From the NCBI RefSeq assembly GCF_001667075.1, contig NZ_LZIL01000062.1:1-64000 (forward strand): 64,000 nt of DNA, read 5' to 3'. Both the position numbers and the translations under genes were made by a program. A model generated the notes under the pieces. That model searched no databases and was not told where the DNA came from. It was given only the letters and a program-made list of their open reading frames with translations. The stretch comes from Mycobacterium sp. 852014-52450_SCH5900713 (GTDB lineage: Bacteria; Actinomycetota; Actinomycetes; Mycobacteriales; Mycobacteriaceae). Shown here one piece after another: positions 46,895-55,346 of the stretch (position 1 is the stretch's first letter; every line of letters starts with the position of its first letter).

Positions 46895-46913
46895 TCTCAG
46901 CGGCTTCTCAGCG
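46895..46913 (+). promoter_or_regulatory. Perfect 8+3+8 bp direct-repeat box between kinase and small exported protein
   Basis: TCTCAGCG (46895-46902) is repeated exactly at 46906-46913 after the spacer GCT. It shares 15 of its 16 repeat bases and its 11-bp period with the box at 43960-43978. It stands in the 97-bp divergent region between the histidine kinase and a small secreted-protein gene. TACGCT (46923-46928) downstream is a possible -10 for the latter. Confidence 0.65.
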
Positions 46914-46937
46914 ATCGGCTCCTACGCTGACACCGTC

Positions 46938-47207
46938 ATGTCTGGTACTGCACGCCCGGCGCGTCACAAGAACCGCGCGACCACCCGAATGCTGGTCCAC
47001 GCCGCCATTGCCGTTGGATTGGGGCTGGTGGCAGCGGTGCCCGCGGGCGCCGACCCGGGCCCGTTCAGGACCCTCAGCTGCAGCTGTCCGGAAACGGCGC
47101 CGGCCGGCAGCCCGGCCCGCAGCGACGAGATCACCCGAGGGATCCGGGCAGGCGAGCTCGGCTGGGCGCAGCCCGCACCCCCACACCCGGCCCCGTCGCG
47201 CCCCTAG
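46938..47207 (+). CDS. Small exported protein next to the two-component system, unknown function
   Basis: An 89-residue protein. A basic N-terminus (ARPARHKNRATTR) precedes a hydrophobic core (MLVHAAIAVGLGLVAAVPAGA) with likely cleavage near residue 38. The mature part has two nearby cysteines (TLSCSCPET) and a proline-rich end. TACGCT lies 9 nt before the ATG with no Shine-Dalgarno visible. Its stop overlaps the decarboxylase stop (CTAG). The direct-repeat box upstream suggests control by the neighbouring regulator. Confidence 0.65.
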   Translation: MSGTARPARHKNRATTRMLVHAAIAVGLGLVAAVPAGADPGPFRTLSCSCPETAPAGSPARSDEITRGIRAGELGWAQPAPPHPAPSRP

Positions 47208-50056
47208 CCGCCGGCACCTTCGCTGACGGCTCGCGCGACACGGTCACCATTGCCGGTGCCGTTCATCCCCGTAGCGTCCGACGGCAACTCGAACGAGGGA
47301 TACGCCGTACCCACCGCCGCCAGCGCCGCGTTCCGCTGGGCCTCCATCCGCGCCAGCGCCGTCTCGGTGAACACCGACAGCCCCAGGTCGGGGTTGTAGC
47401 CGTGGATCTCCTTCACGTCCAGCTGGGCCAGGAAGTAGATGATCTCCTTGGACACCACCTGACCGGGGACCAGCACCGGGAAGCCGGGCGGGTAGGGCAC
47501 CACGAACGTGGTGGACACCAGCGTCTTGCCCTCCGCCAACCGCCGGCCCGCCATGCCGATCAGGACGTGCTCGCGATCGGACTCCTCGTATCCGGCGTAG
47601 AAGGCCGACCGCATGTCGCCGAAGATGCACGCGTCCACCGGCCGGAAGGCGACGTCGAACTCGCTGAAGTCGGGCAGGTGCGGCAGGTCCTGCGTGATCT
47701 CCTCGACGTGACGCTCCTGCAATGCCCGGTCGGCGACACTGGCGGCGTTCTCGGCGCGGTCGAAATCGATTGCCACCCTGCGTAATACGTCGAGGAGATA
47801 GTGCACGCTCGACCAGGTCACACCGATGGTGAAGATCAGCAGCACGCTGTTGATGGACGTCTTGTTGATCTGGATGCCGAATCGGTCCATCAGGATCTTT
47901 TCGCGGAAGTCGTATCCGTTCATCCCCGTCTTGCCGACGAACAAGGTCACCCGCGTCGCGTCCAGCACGAACTGATCGGACCGCCACGCCTCATTCCACT
48001 CGGCCAGCGCCCCCTGCCGGACCTCGCGGTAGGAACTCACCGACGACGCCCGAAACTCCTCGGGCACCAGGTCGGACTCGTCGAGGATGCGGAACCACTT
48101 GCTGATCAACCGGTCTCGGCGCACCCGGTGGCGGAATACCAGCGCCATGTCGTAGGTCTGCCGGACCAGCTGGAAGCCCTCGATGTCGACCTGCCGGCGC
48201 GCCAGGTCCAGCGACGCCAGGAGTTGCTGGTTCGGTGAGGTGGAGGTGTGCGTCAGGAACGCCTCACCGAAGGCGTCGCGGGCCAGCGCGTTGAAATCCT
48301 GGTCCCGGACGTGGATCATCGACGCCTGCCGCAGCGCCGACAGCGACTTGTGCGTCGAATGTGTCGCGTACACGCGGACCCGCGCACGGGCGGGGTCGGG
48401 CAAGAGCGGGCGGTCGACCCACTCCGACCGATCGGCACCTTCCATCGATGCCGCCCAATCCCGGTACTCGGCAGCGTATTCCGGCGACGCCAGCATCTTC
48501 TCGAGGCGCTCGGCCGACACCATCGCCGTTCGCTGCCGGGCCCAGGGCACGGCCGTGGCGAACGCGTACCACGCCTCGTCCCACAGGAAGCAGATGTCCG
48601 GCTTGATGGCCAGCACCTCCAGCATGACCTGCAGCGGGTTGTAGACCACGCCGTCAAAGGTGCAGTTGGTCAGCAGCAGCATCCGCACCCGGTCCAGCTG
48701 GCCGGCCGCCTCGAGATCCAGCAGCGTCTGCTTGATCGTGCGCAGCGACACCGCCCCGTAGATCGCGAACTGCGGCAACGGATAAGCATCCAGGTACAGC
48801 GGGTAGGCGCCGGCCAGCACCAGCCCGTAGTGGTGCGACTTGTGGCAGTTGCGGTCGATCAGCACGATGTCGCCCGGCCGGGTCAGGGACTGGACGACGA
48901 TCTTGTTGGCGGTGGACGTCCCATTGGTGACGAAATACGTGTGGTCGGAATTCCACGTGTGCGCGGCCTTATCCATCGCCTTCTTGATGTTGCCGTGCGG
49001 GTCGAGCAACGAGTCCAGGCCGCCGGATGTGGTCGAGGTCTCGGCCATGAAGATGTTGCGGCCGTAGAACTCGCCCATGTCTTGCAACGACTTCGAGTTG
49101 AAGATGCTGGCACCGCGCGCGACGGGCAGCGCGTGGAATTGGCCGACCGGTGCCGCCGCATACGCCCGTAGCGCATCGAAAAATGGTGTGGCGTAACGAT
49201 TCCGAAGCCCTGCGAGGACGGTGCTGTGCAGGTCGGTGACATCGTTGAGCCGGTAGAACGTCCGGTCGTAGACGTCGGGCTCGGTGTCATCGCCCGCCGC
49301 GATGGACTCGTCGGTCAGCAGATACAGGTCGATGTGGGGCCGCAATTCGCGGATCCATTCGCCACACTCCACCCAGTCGTTGGCGCGGTCGGGAATATCC
49401 ACGTCTTCGTTGGCCCCCAGCAGGGTGTTCATCAGCGGCAGCCGGTCTCGGGAGCGCAGTGGCAGGTCGTCGCGGATGATGGCGGCCTGGATCTCGCCGT
49501 TCAGGGCGACCGCGGCGATCGCGTCTTCGACGCTGGGCACCACCAGGATCTCGAACTGCACGTCGTCGGACGGGTTGCGCAGGTCCCGCAGGCATTCGGC
49601 CAGGCAGTCCGGGGCCGTCGCGGGCGCGTCGTCGGCGAGCAAGACGGTGTAGAACTGCTGCTGTTTGGCCTGGGCCACCAGCTCCTGGTCGGCCAGCGGC
49701 GCCGATGTGTCGAAAAGCCCTGCGCGGTCGCCGTATTCGCTCAGTAGCCGGACGGCCATGGAAACCTCTTCGGTGAGCCGCACCGTGGACAGGCTCTCGA
49801 GGTGCGCGCGGAAGGTCGCCAGGTTCGCCGCACCCGGATACAGCCAGTACCGCTCGTAGGCGGCGATGCGGTCCATCAGGCGCTTGACCCGGGCCACGTC
49901 GTGGGTCTTGTCGAGCCCGGCCAGGTCGACCTCGGCGAGGTGGCGGCACGCGTCGTCGAGCAGATTCCACGTGTCGACGCGGGCGTAGGACGGGTTGGCC
50001 ACCGCCGCCAGCGCGGAGACGCGGAGTCGTCGCGGCTGGGTGGTGTATCGAGTCAT
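47204..50056 (-). CDS. Orn/Lys/Arg decarboxylase-family PLP enzyme (Rv2531c-like)
   Basis: A 950-residue fold-type I PLP decarboxylase of the bacterial ornithine/lysine/arginine family, annotated as Rv2531c in M. tuberculosis. An N-terminal receiver-like wing domain (about 1-270) precedes the catalytic domain. The PLP lysine lies in ATHSTHKSLSALRQ (about residue 570), and the cofactor-aspartate region is CFLWDEAWYAFA. The C-terminal domain includes the VVPYPPGFPVLVPGQVV signature. The amino acid substrate cannot be fixed from sequence. AGGTGAGG precedes the ATG. Confidence 0.93.
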   Translation of the reverse strand: MTRYTTQPRRLRVSALAAVANPSYARVDTWNLLDDACRHLAEVDLAGLDKTHDVARVKRLMDRIAAYERYWLYPGAANLATFRAHLESLSTVRLTEEVSMAVRLLSEYGDRAGLFDTSAPLADQELVAQAKQQQFYTVLLADDAPATAPDCLAECLRDLRNPSDDVQFEILVVPSVEDAIAAVALNGEIQAAIIRDDLPLRSRDRLPLMNTLLGANEDVDIPDRANDWVECGEWIRELRPHIDLYLLTDESIAAGDDTEPDVYDRTFYRLNDVTDLHSTVLAGLRNRYATPFFDALRAYAAAPVGQFHALPVARGASIFNSKSLQDMGEFYGRNIFMAETSTTSGGLDSLLDPHGNIKKAMDKAAHTWNSDHTYFVTNGTSTANKIVVQSLTRPGDIVLIDRNCHKSHHYGLVLAGAYPLYLDAYPLPQFAIYGAVSLRTIKQTLLDLEAAGQLDRVRMLLLTNCTFDGVVYNPLQVMLEVLAIKPDICFLWDEAWYAFATAVPWARQRTAMVSAERLEKMLASPEYAAEYRDWAASMEGADRSEWVDRPLLPDPARARVRVYATHSTHKSLSALRQASMIHVRDQDFNALARDAFGEAFLTHTSTSPNQQLLASLDLARRQVDIEGFQLVRQTYDMALVFRHRVRRDRLISKWFRILDESDLVPEEFRASSVSSYREVRQGALAEWNEAWRSDQFVLDATRVTLFVGKTGMNGYDFREKILMDRFGIQINKTSINSVLLIFTIGVTWSSVHYLLDVLRRVAIDFDRAENAASVADRALQERHVEEITQDLPHLPDFSEFDVAFRPVDACIFGDMRSAFYAGYEESDREHVLIGMAGRRLAEGKTLVSTTFVVPYPPGFPVLVPGQVVSKEIIYFLAQLDVKEIHGYNPDLGLSVFTETALARMEAQRNAALAAVGTAYPSFELPSDATGMNGTGNGDRVARAVSEGAGG

Positions 50057-50134
50057 GACCTCACCTGTTCTTCTGAGCGACTTGTATTCTCACCCCGCCG
50101 CGCTGCCCGCGTGATCGTTTCGCGTGAGCTCTCC

Positions 50135-50533
50135 TCAGCTGTTCAGCTCGTCGTCATCCTCGTCGGCGTCCACGATGCGCCGGTTGGCCCGCGTGCTGTC
50201 CACCCAGCGCAGGACCGGAAGCTCCCAGCGGCGGGCGGGCAACTCGGTGACGTCGGACAGCGATCGCACCACGGACTGGGTCAGGCCCATGAGCGCGGCC
50301 ATCACGGGCAGCAGCGGCTGCAGCGGCCGCGCGGCGGTGCGAACCGTGCTGATGCGGCGGGCGACGATCAGCCGCTCGACGCAGTGATACAACCAGGCGC
50401 CCACCGCGAGCGCGTAGATCGACAGCGCCGACGCGACGATGGTCCAGCCGAAGGCGGCGCAGACCACAGCACCCAGCACCACCGTCGCGGCCAGCAACCC
50501 CGCGACGACGGCGCTCAGCTCCAGCCGGGTCAC
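50135..50533 (-). CDS. Small membrane protein downstream of nusB (Rv2532c-like)
   Basis: A 132-residue protein with two N-terminal membrane helices (about residues 6-28 and 30-50) and a cytoplasmic tail ending in an acidic run (DADEDDDELNS). The GTG at 50533 overlaps the nusB stop by 4 bp (GTGA), so it is translationally coupled to efp-nusB. Its function is unknown. Confidence 0.8.
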   Translation of the reverse strand: MTRLELSAVVAGLLAATVVLGAVVCAAFGWTIVASALSIYALAVGAWLYHCVERLIVARRISTVRTAARPLQPLLPVMAALMGLTQSVVRSLSDVTELPARRWELPVLRWVDSTRANRRIVDADEDDDELNS

Positions 50534-51027
50534 GCCTGGTGTTCCTCGGTTTCCGGCGCGCCGGCCGCACGGATGCGCACCGCCTCGGCGGCCGCCCGGA
50601 TCTGCGGGGTCACCAGCATGACCTGGCCCAGCACGCCGTTGACGAAGCCCGGCGAGTCGTCGGTGGACAGCTCCTTGGCCAGCTGCACGGCCTCGTCCAC
50701 GGCGACCGGCTCCGGCACGTCGTCGGCGTAGAGCAGCTCCCACACCGCGACCCGCAGGATGGCGCGATCGACGGCGGGCAGCCGGTCCAGCGTCCAGCCC
50801 TGCAGGTGCGAGCTGATCAAGTCGTCGATATGGGCGGCGTGCTCACCGACGCCCCGGGCGGCCGCGACCGTGTACGGCTGCAACGGCGCCACCTCGGAGT
50901 TCGCCGCGGCCAGGGTGGCGCGCCCGTCGACCACCTCGGCCGGGCCCAGCCCGCGGGCCTCGGCCTCGAACAACAGGTCGACGGCACGCTTGCGGGCCTG
51001 ATGGCGCCCCCTGACGGGCCTGCTCAC
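50530..51027 (-). CDS. nusB: NusB, transcription antitermination factor
   Basis: NusB binds boxA RNA with S10 during rRNA antitermination. The 165-residue helical protein starts with the conserved RGRHQARKRAVDLLFEAEARG and has the family's C-terminal DEAVQLAKELSTDDSPGFVNGVLGQV. The GTG start at 51027 overlaps the efp stop by 4 bp, the conserved efp-nusB order. A variable C-terminal tail follows residue 135. Confidence 0.96.
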   Translation of the reverse strand: MSRPVRGRHQARKRAVDLLFEAEARGLGPAEVVDGRATLAAANSEVAPLQPYTVAAARGVGEHAAHIDDLISSHLQGWTLDRLPAVDRAILRVAVWELLYADDVPEPVAVDEAVQLAKELSTDDSPGFVNGVLGQVMLVTPQIRAAAEAVRIRAAGAPETEEHQA

Positions 51028-51587
51028 GCGTTGACGCGCCCCAAATAGCTGCCGTCGCGCGTGTCCACCTTCAGCTTGTCGCCGGTGTTGATGAACAGCG
51101 GCACCTGAATCTCCGCCCCGGTCTCCACGGTGGCGGGTTTGGTGCCGGCGCTGGACCGGTCGCCCTGCAGGCCCGGCTCGGTGTGGGTGACCTCCATCTC
51201 GACCGACACCGGCAGCTCGAGGTACAGCGGGGCCCCGTTGTGGAACGCCACCTGCACCGGCAGTCCCTCGAGCAGGAACCGGGCGGCGTCGCCGACCAGC
51301 GACTCCGGCAGCGGGTGCTGCTCGTAGTCCTGGCTGTCCATGAAGACGAAGTCCGAGCCGTCGCGGTACAGGTAGGTGGCGTCGCGCCGGTCGACGGTGG
51401 CCGTCTCCACCTTCACGCCGGCGTTGTACGTCTTGTCGACGACCTTGCCGGAAAGCACGTTCTTCAGCTTGGTGCGCACGAAGGCCGGGCCCTTGCCGGG
51501 TTTGACGTGCTGGAACTCGACGATCTGCCAGAGCTGGCCGTCGATCACCAGCACCAGTCCGTTCTTGAAATCGGCGGTGCTTGCCAC
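51024..51587 (-). CDS. efp: Elongation factor P
   Basis: EF-P relieves ribosome stalling at polyproline. The 187 residues form three beta-barrel domains. The tip of domain I is KPGKGPAFVRTK, the loop that carries the modified lysine in other species; actinobacterial EF-P often works unmodified. Domain III ends in the signature VPLFINTGDKLKVDTRDGSYLGR. The start is GTG 51587 with AGGAGA upstream. pepQ lies upstream in the same direction. Confidence 0.97.
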   Translation of the reverse strand: MASTADFKNGLVLVIDGQLWQIVEFQHVKPGKGPAFVRTKLKNVLSGKVVDKTYNAGVKVETATVDRRDATYLYRDGSDFVFMDSQDYEQHPLPESLVGDAARFLLEGLPVQVAFHNGAPLYLELPVSVEMEVTHTEPGLQGDRSSAGTKPATVETGAEIQVPLFINTGDKLKVDTRDGSYLGRVNA

Positions 51588-51707
51588 GGTTCGGTGTATC
51601 TCCTAGAGGATGGACAGTCGTTCGCGAACTGTCTGCAATTTGTCGGTCAGTCTAAAGCGCGGCGCGGCCGGCGCCCGCGCGTCGGCTGGCGGTGGGAAGC
51701 TCCCGCG

Positions 51708-51929
51708 TTAGGGGCCGGCCTCGGCCGGCTCGCTCGGCGAAGACCGCAGCCGCTTGATCATCGTCAGGAAGGGAACGTTGAGCTTTCTCCCGCCGGAAAA
51801 GGGCACCGCGACAGGGAAATACACGATGTCGATCTCCAGCCGCAGCTCCCGCAGGGGCTGGGCGCTCAGCTCCCACCTAAAGTCCCGCAGGCGCGCCAGC
51901 CCACGCTCGATTGGCTCCACCCCATTCAC
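51708..51929 (-). CDS. Possible small protein between pepQ and efp
   Basis: A 73-codon frame (GTG start) in the 392-bp gap between efp and pepQ. Codon third positions are G/C-rich, and the protein LRELRLEIDIVYFPVAVPFSGGRKLNVPFL looks foldable rather than random. No family was recognised and no strong ribosome site is present. It could be a decayed or genuine small gene; the rest of the gap shows nothing. Confidence 0.35.
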   Translation of the reverse strand: MNGVEPIERGLARLRDFRWELSAQPLRELRLEIDIVYFPVAVPFSGGRKLNVPFLTMIKRLRSSPSEPAEAGP

Positions 51930-51979
51930 GCCACCCGACTTTACCCCCGGGCACCAGGCCGCCGACCCGCGCGGTTCGC

Positions 51980-53098
51980 CTAGGCCAGAACCGCGAAATC
52001 CTTCGGAAACCGGGTGAGCAACTCCGGCGCCCGCCCGCGGGTCGCCGCCGCCTCGCCGGGCACGACCAGGGTGTCCTCGATGCGCACGCCGCCGCGGCCC
52101 GGCAAGTAGACGCCCGGCTCGACGGTCACCACCGAACCGGCCAGCAACGTGCCGGTGGACGTGGCGCCGATTCCCGGCGCCTCGTGGATCTGCAACCCCA
52201 CGCCGTGCCCCAACCCGTGGCCGAACTGATCGCCATACCCGGCGTCGACGATCAGCTGGCGCGCCGCGCCGTCGACGTCGCGCAGGTTGGCGCCCGCCCG
52301 CAACGCCTCCCGCCCGGCCCGCTGGGCATCGGCGACCAGCTGATAGATCTCCAGCTGCCAGTCGGCGGCCTTGCCGAGCACGAAGGTGCGGGTCATGTCG
52401 GAGTGATAGCCGGCCACCAGCGCGCCGAAGTCGATCTTCACGAAGTCCCCGTCCGCCAGCGCGGCGTCGGTGGGACGGTGATGCGGGATCGCCGAATTCG
52501 GCCCGGCGGCCACGATGGTTTCGAACGAGATCGCGTCGGCGCCGTGGTCGAGCATCAGCGCCTCGAGCTCGCGGCTCACCTCACGTTCAGTCCGGCCGGG
52601 CCGCAGGCCGCCGCCCTCCACCAGGGCGGCGAGGGCGGCGTCGGCCGCCTCGCAGGCCAGCCGCAGCAGCGCCACCTCGCCGTCGTCCTTGACCTCGCGC
52701 AGCGCCTCGACCGTCCCGGCGGCCCGCACCAGCTCGGTGCCCGCCTTGCGCTCGCCGAGCTCGCCGGTCAGGACGTCGAAGGCGTCGACGGTCACCACGT
52801 TGCTTTCGAAGCCCAGCTTCTCGACGCCGTCCTCGGCGGCCCGGCCGACCAGGTGGCGCCCGAGGGCGCGTTCGATGGCGATCTCGAGCCCGGGCGCCTG
52901 CTCCGCGGCCTGGGTGCGATACCGGCCGTCGGTGGCCAGCACCGCGCCCCGATCGTCGGCGAAAACCAACAACGCGCCGTTCGATCCGGTGAAACCGGAT
53001 AGGTAGCGCACGTTGTTCAGGTCGCTGACCAGCATCGCGTCCAGTCCAGCGGCTCGAATTTGCGCCTTCAGGTTGTCTCGGCGCTGAGAATGTGTCAC
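51980..53098 (-). CDS. pepQ: Xaa-Pro aminopeptidase (M24 family, PepQ)
   Basis: A 372-residue metallopeptidase that cleaves X-Pro bonds; loss-of-function mutations in M. tuberculosis pepQ (Rv2535c) are linked to low-level clofazimine/bedaquiline tolerance. The N-terminal creatinase-like domain (1-130) is followed by the pita-bread domain with metal ligands in VKIDFGALVAGYHSDMTRTF, GHGLGHGVGLQIHEAP, TVEPGVYLPG and GVRIEDTLVV. It sits upstream of efp in the same direction. Only 33 bp separate it from the divergent next gene. Confidence 0.96.
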   Translation of the reverse strand: MTHSQRRDNLKAQIRAAGLDAMLVSDLNNVRYLSGFTGSNGALLVFADDRGAVLATDGRYRTQAAEQAPGLEIAIERALGRHLVGRAAEDGVEKLGFESNVVTVDAFDVLTGELGERKAGTELVRAAGTVEALREVKDDGEVALLRLACEAADAALAALVEGGGLRPGRTEREVSRELEALMLDHGADAISFETIVAAGPNSAIPHHRPTDAALADGDFVKIDFGALVAGYHSDMTRTFVLGKAADWQLEIYQLVADAQRAGREALRAGANLRDVDGAARQLIVDAGYGDQFGHGLGHGVGLQIHEAPGIGATSTGTLLAGSVVTVEPGVYLPGRGGVRIEDTLVVPGEAAATRGRAPELLTRFPKDFAVLA

Positions 53099-53131
53099 GA
53101 CCCTTGACGGTACTCGCTACGCTGATTGCCC

Positions 53132-53827
53132 ATGAGGTCCTGGATGCTGCGCGGATTGGTGTACGCCGCGGCGATGGTAATCGTCCGCTTGTTCCAAGGC
53201 GCGTTGATAAATGCATGGCAGACGCAGGCCGGGCTATTCAGCGTGGTGCTGCTGCTTCTGTTCATCATCGGCGTGGCCGTTTGGGGGGTATTCGACGGCC
53301 GGGCCGACGCCCACGCGAACCCGGACCCGGACCGGCGCCGCGATCTGGCGATGACCTGGCTGCTGGCCGGCCTGGTGGCCGGCGTCCTGTCCGGCGCCGT
53401 CTCCTGGCTCATCGCGCTGGTGTACAAGGGTCTCTACACCGGCGGCCTGATCAACGAGCTGACCACGTTCGCGGCGTTCACCGCGCTCTGCGTGTTCCTG
53501 CCCGGGATCATCGGCGTGACCATCGGCCGCTGGCGGGTGGACCGGCAGTACGAGAAGGAGCCGGAGAAGCGCCACGGCCTTGGCGACAAGGAAGGGCGGG
53601 ACAGCGACACTGACGTGTTCTCCGCGGTACGCGGTGACGACGCGCCGACCGGGGAGATCCCCACGGCGAGAGCGCAGCACGAGGAGCGGACCGCGGCGGT
53701 CGCCACGGCCGAGCGGGAGGCGCCCACCGAAACGATCGCCAAGACCGAGTCCGAGCCCAAAACCGAGGTGATCCGCAAGGCCGGCGACGAGCCCACCACG
53801 CCGGGCAGCGAGCCCGGCAAGGGCTAA
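53132..53827 (+). CDS. Conserved membrane protein with acidic/repetitive tail (Rv2536-like)
   Basis: A 231-residue protein. It has about four membrane helices in the first 135 residues (LRGLVYAAAMVIV, FSVVLLLLFIIGVAVWGVF, MTWLLAGLVAGVLSGAVSW, FAAFTALCVFLPGIIGVTIG). A charged low-complexity cytoplasmic tail follows, rich in E, T, K and P (EAPTETIAKTESEPKTE), without a recognised domain. TACGCT (53118-53123) lies 8 nt before the ATG, a leaderless arrangement. Its stop overlaps that of convergent aroQ. Its function is unknown. Confidence 0.85.
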   Translation: MRSWMLRGLVYAAAMVIVRLFQGALINAWQTQAGLFSVVLLLLFIIGVAVWGVFDGRADAHANPDPDRRRDLAMTWLLAGLVAGVLSGAVSWLIALVYKGLYTGGLINELTTFAAFTALCVFLPGIIGVTIGRWRVDRQYEKEPEKRHGLGDKEGRDSDTDVFSAVRGDDAPTGEIPTARAQHEERTAAVATAEREAPTETIAKTESEPKTEVIRKAGDEPTTPGSEPGKG

Positions 53828-54264
53828 CCCTTGGCGGTTTCCGCCAGGTAGCGCAGGGCGAGCAGGTAGCCCTGGATTCCGAGCCCGACGATCACCCCCG
53901 TCGCGACCGGGCTGAGGTACGAGTGCCGCCGAAAGTCTTCGCGGGCATGCACGTTGGAGATGTGCACCTCGATCAGGGGCGCGCGTAACTCGGCGCACGC
54001 GTCGCGAAGCGCAACCGAGGTGTGGGTCAGCCCGCCGGCGTTGAGGATCACCGGTTCGCCCGCGTCGGCGGCAGAATGGATCCAATCCAGCAGTTGGGCT
54101 TCGTTGTCGCTTTGGCGCACAACGGCTTTCAAGCCGAGCGCGGCGGCCTCCCGCTCAATGAGCTCGGCCAGTTGGTCGTGCGTGGTGTCCCCGTAGACCT
54201 CCGGCTCGCGGCGGCCCAGGCGGCCCAGGTTCGGGCCATTGATCACGTTGACGGTGGGGGTCAT
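53824..54264 (-). CDS. aroQ: 3-dehydroquinate dehydratase, type II
   Basis: AroQ (aroD, Rv2537c) dehydrates 3-dehydroquinate in the shikimate pathway. The 146-residue flavodoxin-like subunit forms dodecamers. Visible motifs are VINGPNLGRLGRREPEVYG with the catalytic tyrosine and flexible loop, NAGGLTHTSVALRDA, and the histidine in EVHISNVHAREDFRRHS. The ATG overlaps the aroB stop by 1 bp. Confidence 0.97.
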   Translation of the reverse strand: MTPTVNVINGPNLGRLGRREPEVYGDTTHDQLAELIEREAAALGLKAVVRQSDNEAQLLDWIHSAADAGEPVILNAGGLTHTSVALRDACAELRAPLIEVHISNVHAREDFRRHSYLSPVATGVIVGLGIQGYLLALRYLAETAKG

Positions 54265-55346
54265 CAGGCGTCCTCTTCGTCGGACAGCCCCGCGTATGCC
54301 GCCGCCAGCAACGACGGGTCGGGGCCGGCCAGCCGCCCCGGCTTGGCCAGGCCGTCGAGCACCACGAACCTCAGCACCCCGGCGCGCGACTTCTTGTCCT
54401 GGGCCATGTATTCCAGCAGTTGCGGCAACGCGTCGGCGTCGTAGCCGACCGGCAGGCCGAGCGCCGACAGGACGGTGCGATGACGCTGCGCGGTCGCGTC
54501 GTCGAGCCGGCCGGCCAGCCGGGCCAGTTCCGCGGCGAACACCAGGCCCACCGACACCGCGGCGCCGTGCCGCCACTCGTAGCGCTCCCTGCGCTCGATC
54601 GCATGCGCCAACGTGTGGCCATAGTTCAAAATTTCGCGCAGCTCCGACTCCTTCTCGTCGGCGGCGACCACCTCCGCCTTGACGGCGATCGAGCGCCGGA
54701 TCAGCTCCGGAAGCACGTCACCCGCGGGGTCCACGGCGGCCTGCGGGTCGGCCTCGATGAGATCGAGGATCACCGGGTCGGCGATGAAGCCGGCCTTGAC
54801 CACCTCGGCCATTCCGGCGACGAGTTCGTTGTGCGGCAACGTTTCCAGGGTCGCCAGGTCGACCAGCACCGCCAGCGGCTGATGGAACGCACCCACCAGG
54901 TTCTTGCCCGCGTCGGTGTTGATGCCCGTCTTGCCGCCGACGGCCGCGTCGACCATGCCGAGCAACGTGGTGGGAATGTGGACGATGTCGACGCCGCGCA
55001 GCCAGGTGGCCGCCGCGAACCCGGCGACGTCGGTGGCGGCGCCGCCGCCGAGGCTGACCAACGCGTCTTTGCGGTCAATCCCGATGCGGCCCAAGACTTC
55101 CCAGAGGAAGCCCACAACGGGAAGATCCTTTCCGGCCTCGGCGTCCGGGATTTCGATGCGGTGCGCGTCAACGCCCTTGTCCGCCAAGCGGCTTCGGATC
55201 GCTTCGGCGGTTTGCGCGAGCGGCGGTTGGTGCACGATGGCCACCCGATGCCGGTCGCAGAGCAGTTCGGCCAGCTCGTCGCCCAGGTCGGTGCCGATGA
55301 TCACCGGGTAGGGCGGATCGACGGCCACCTGCACGGTGTGGGTCAT
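54264..55346 (-). CDS. aroB: 3-dehydroquinate synthase
   Basis: AroB converts DAHP to 3-dehydroquinate with NAD and zinc. The 360 residues include the NAD-binding SLGGGAATDVAGFAAATWLRG (about 98-118), TLLGMVDAAVGGKTGIN, and the metal ligands in REILNYGHTLAHAIE and WRHGAAVSVG. It overlaps aroK by 4 bp and aroQ by 1 bp in the compact cluster aroC-aroK-aroB-aroQ. Confidence 0.97.
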   Translation of the reverse strand: MTHTVQVAVDPPYPVIIGTDLGDELAELLCDRHRVAIVHQPPLAQTAEAIRSRLADKGVDAHRIEIPDAEAGKDLPVVGFLWEVLGRIGIDRKDALVSLGGGAATDVAGFAAATWLRGVDIVHIPTTLLGMVDAAVGGKTGINTDAGKNLVGAFHQPLAVLVDLATLETLPHNELVAGMAEVVKAGFIADPVILDLIEADPQAAVDPAGDVLPELIRRSIAVKAEVVAADEKESELREILNYGHTLAHAIERRERYEWRHGAAVSVGLVFAAELARLAGRLDDATAQRHRTVLSALGLPVGYDADALPQLLEYMAQDKKSRAGVLRFVVLDGLAKPGRLAGPDPSLLAAAYAGLSDEEDA

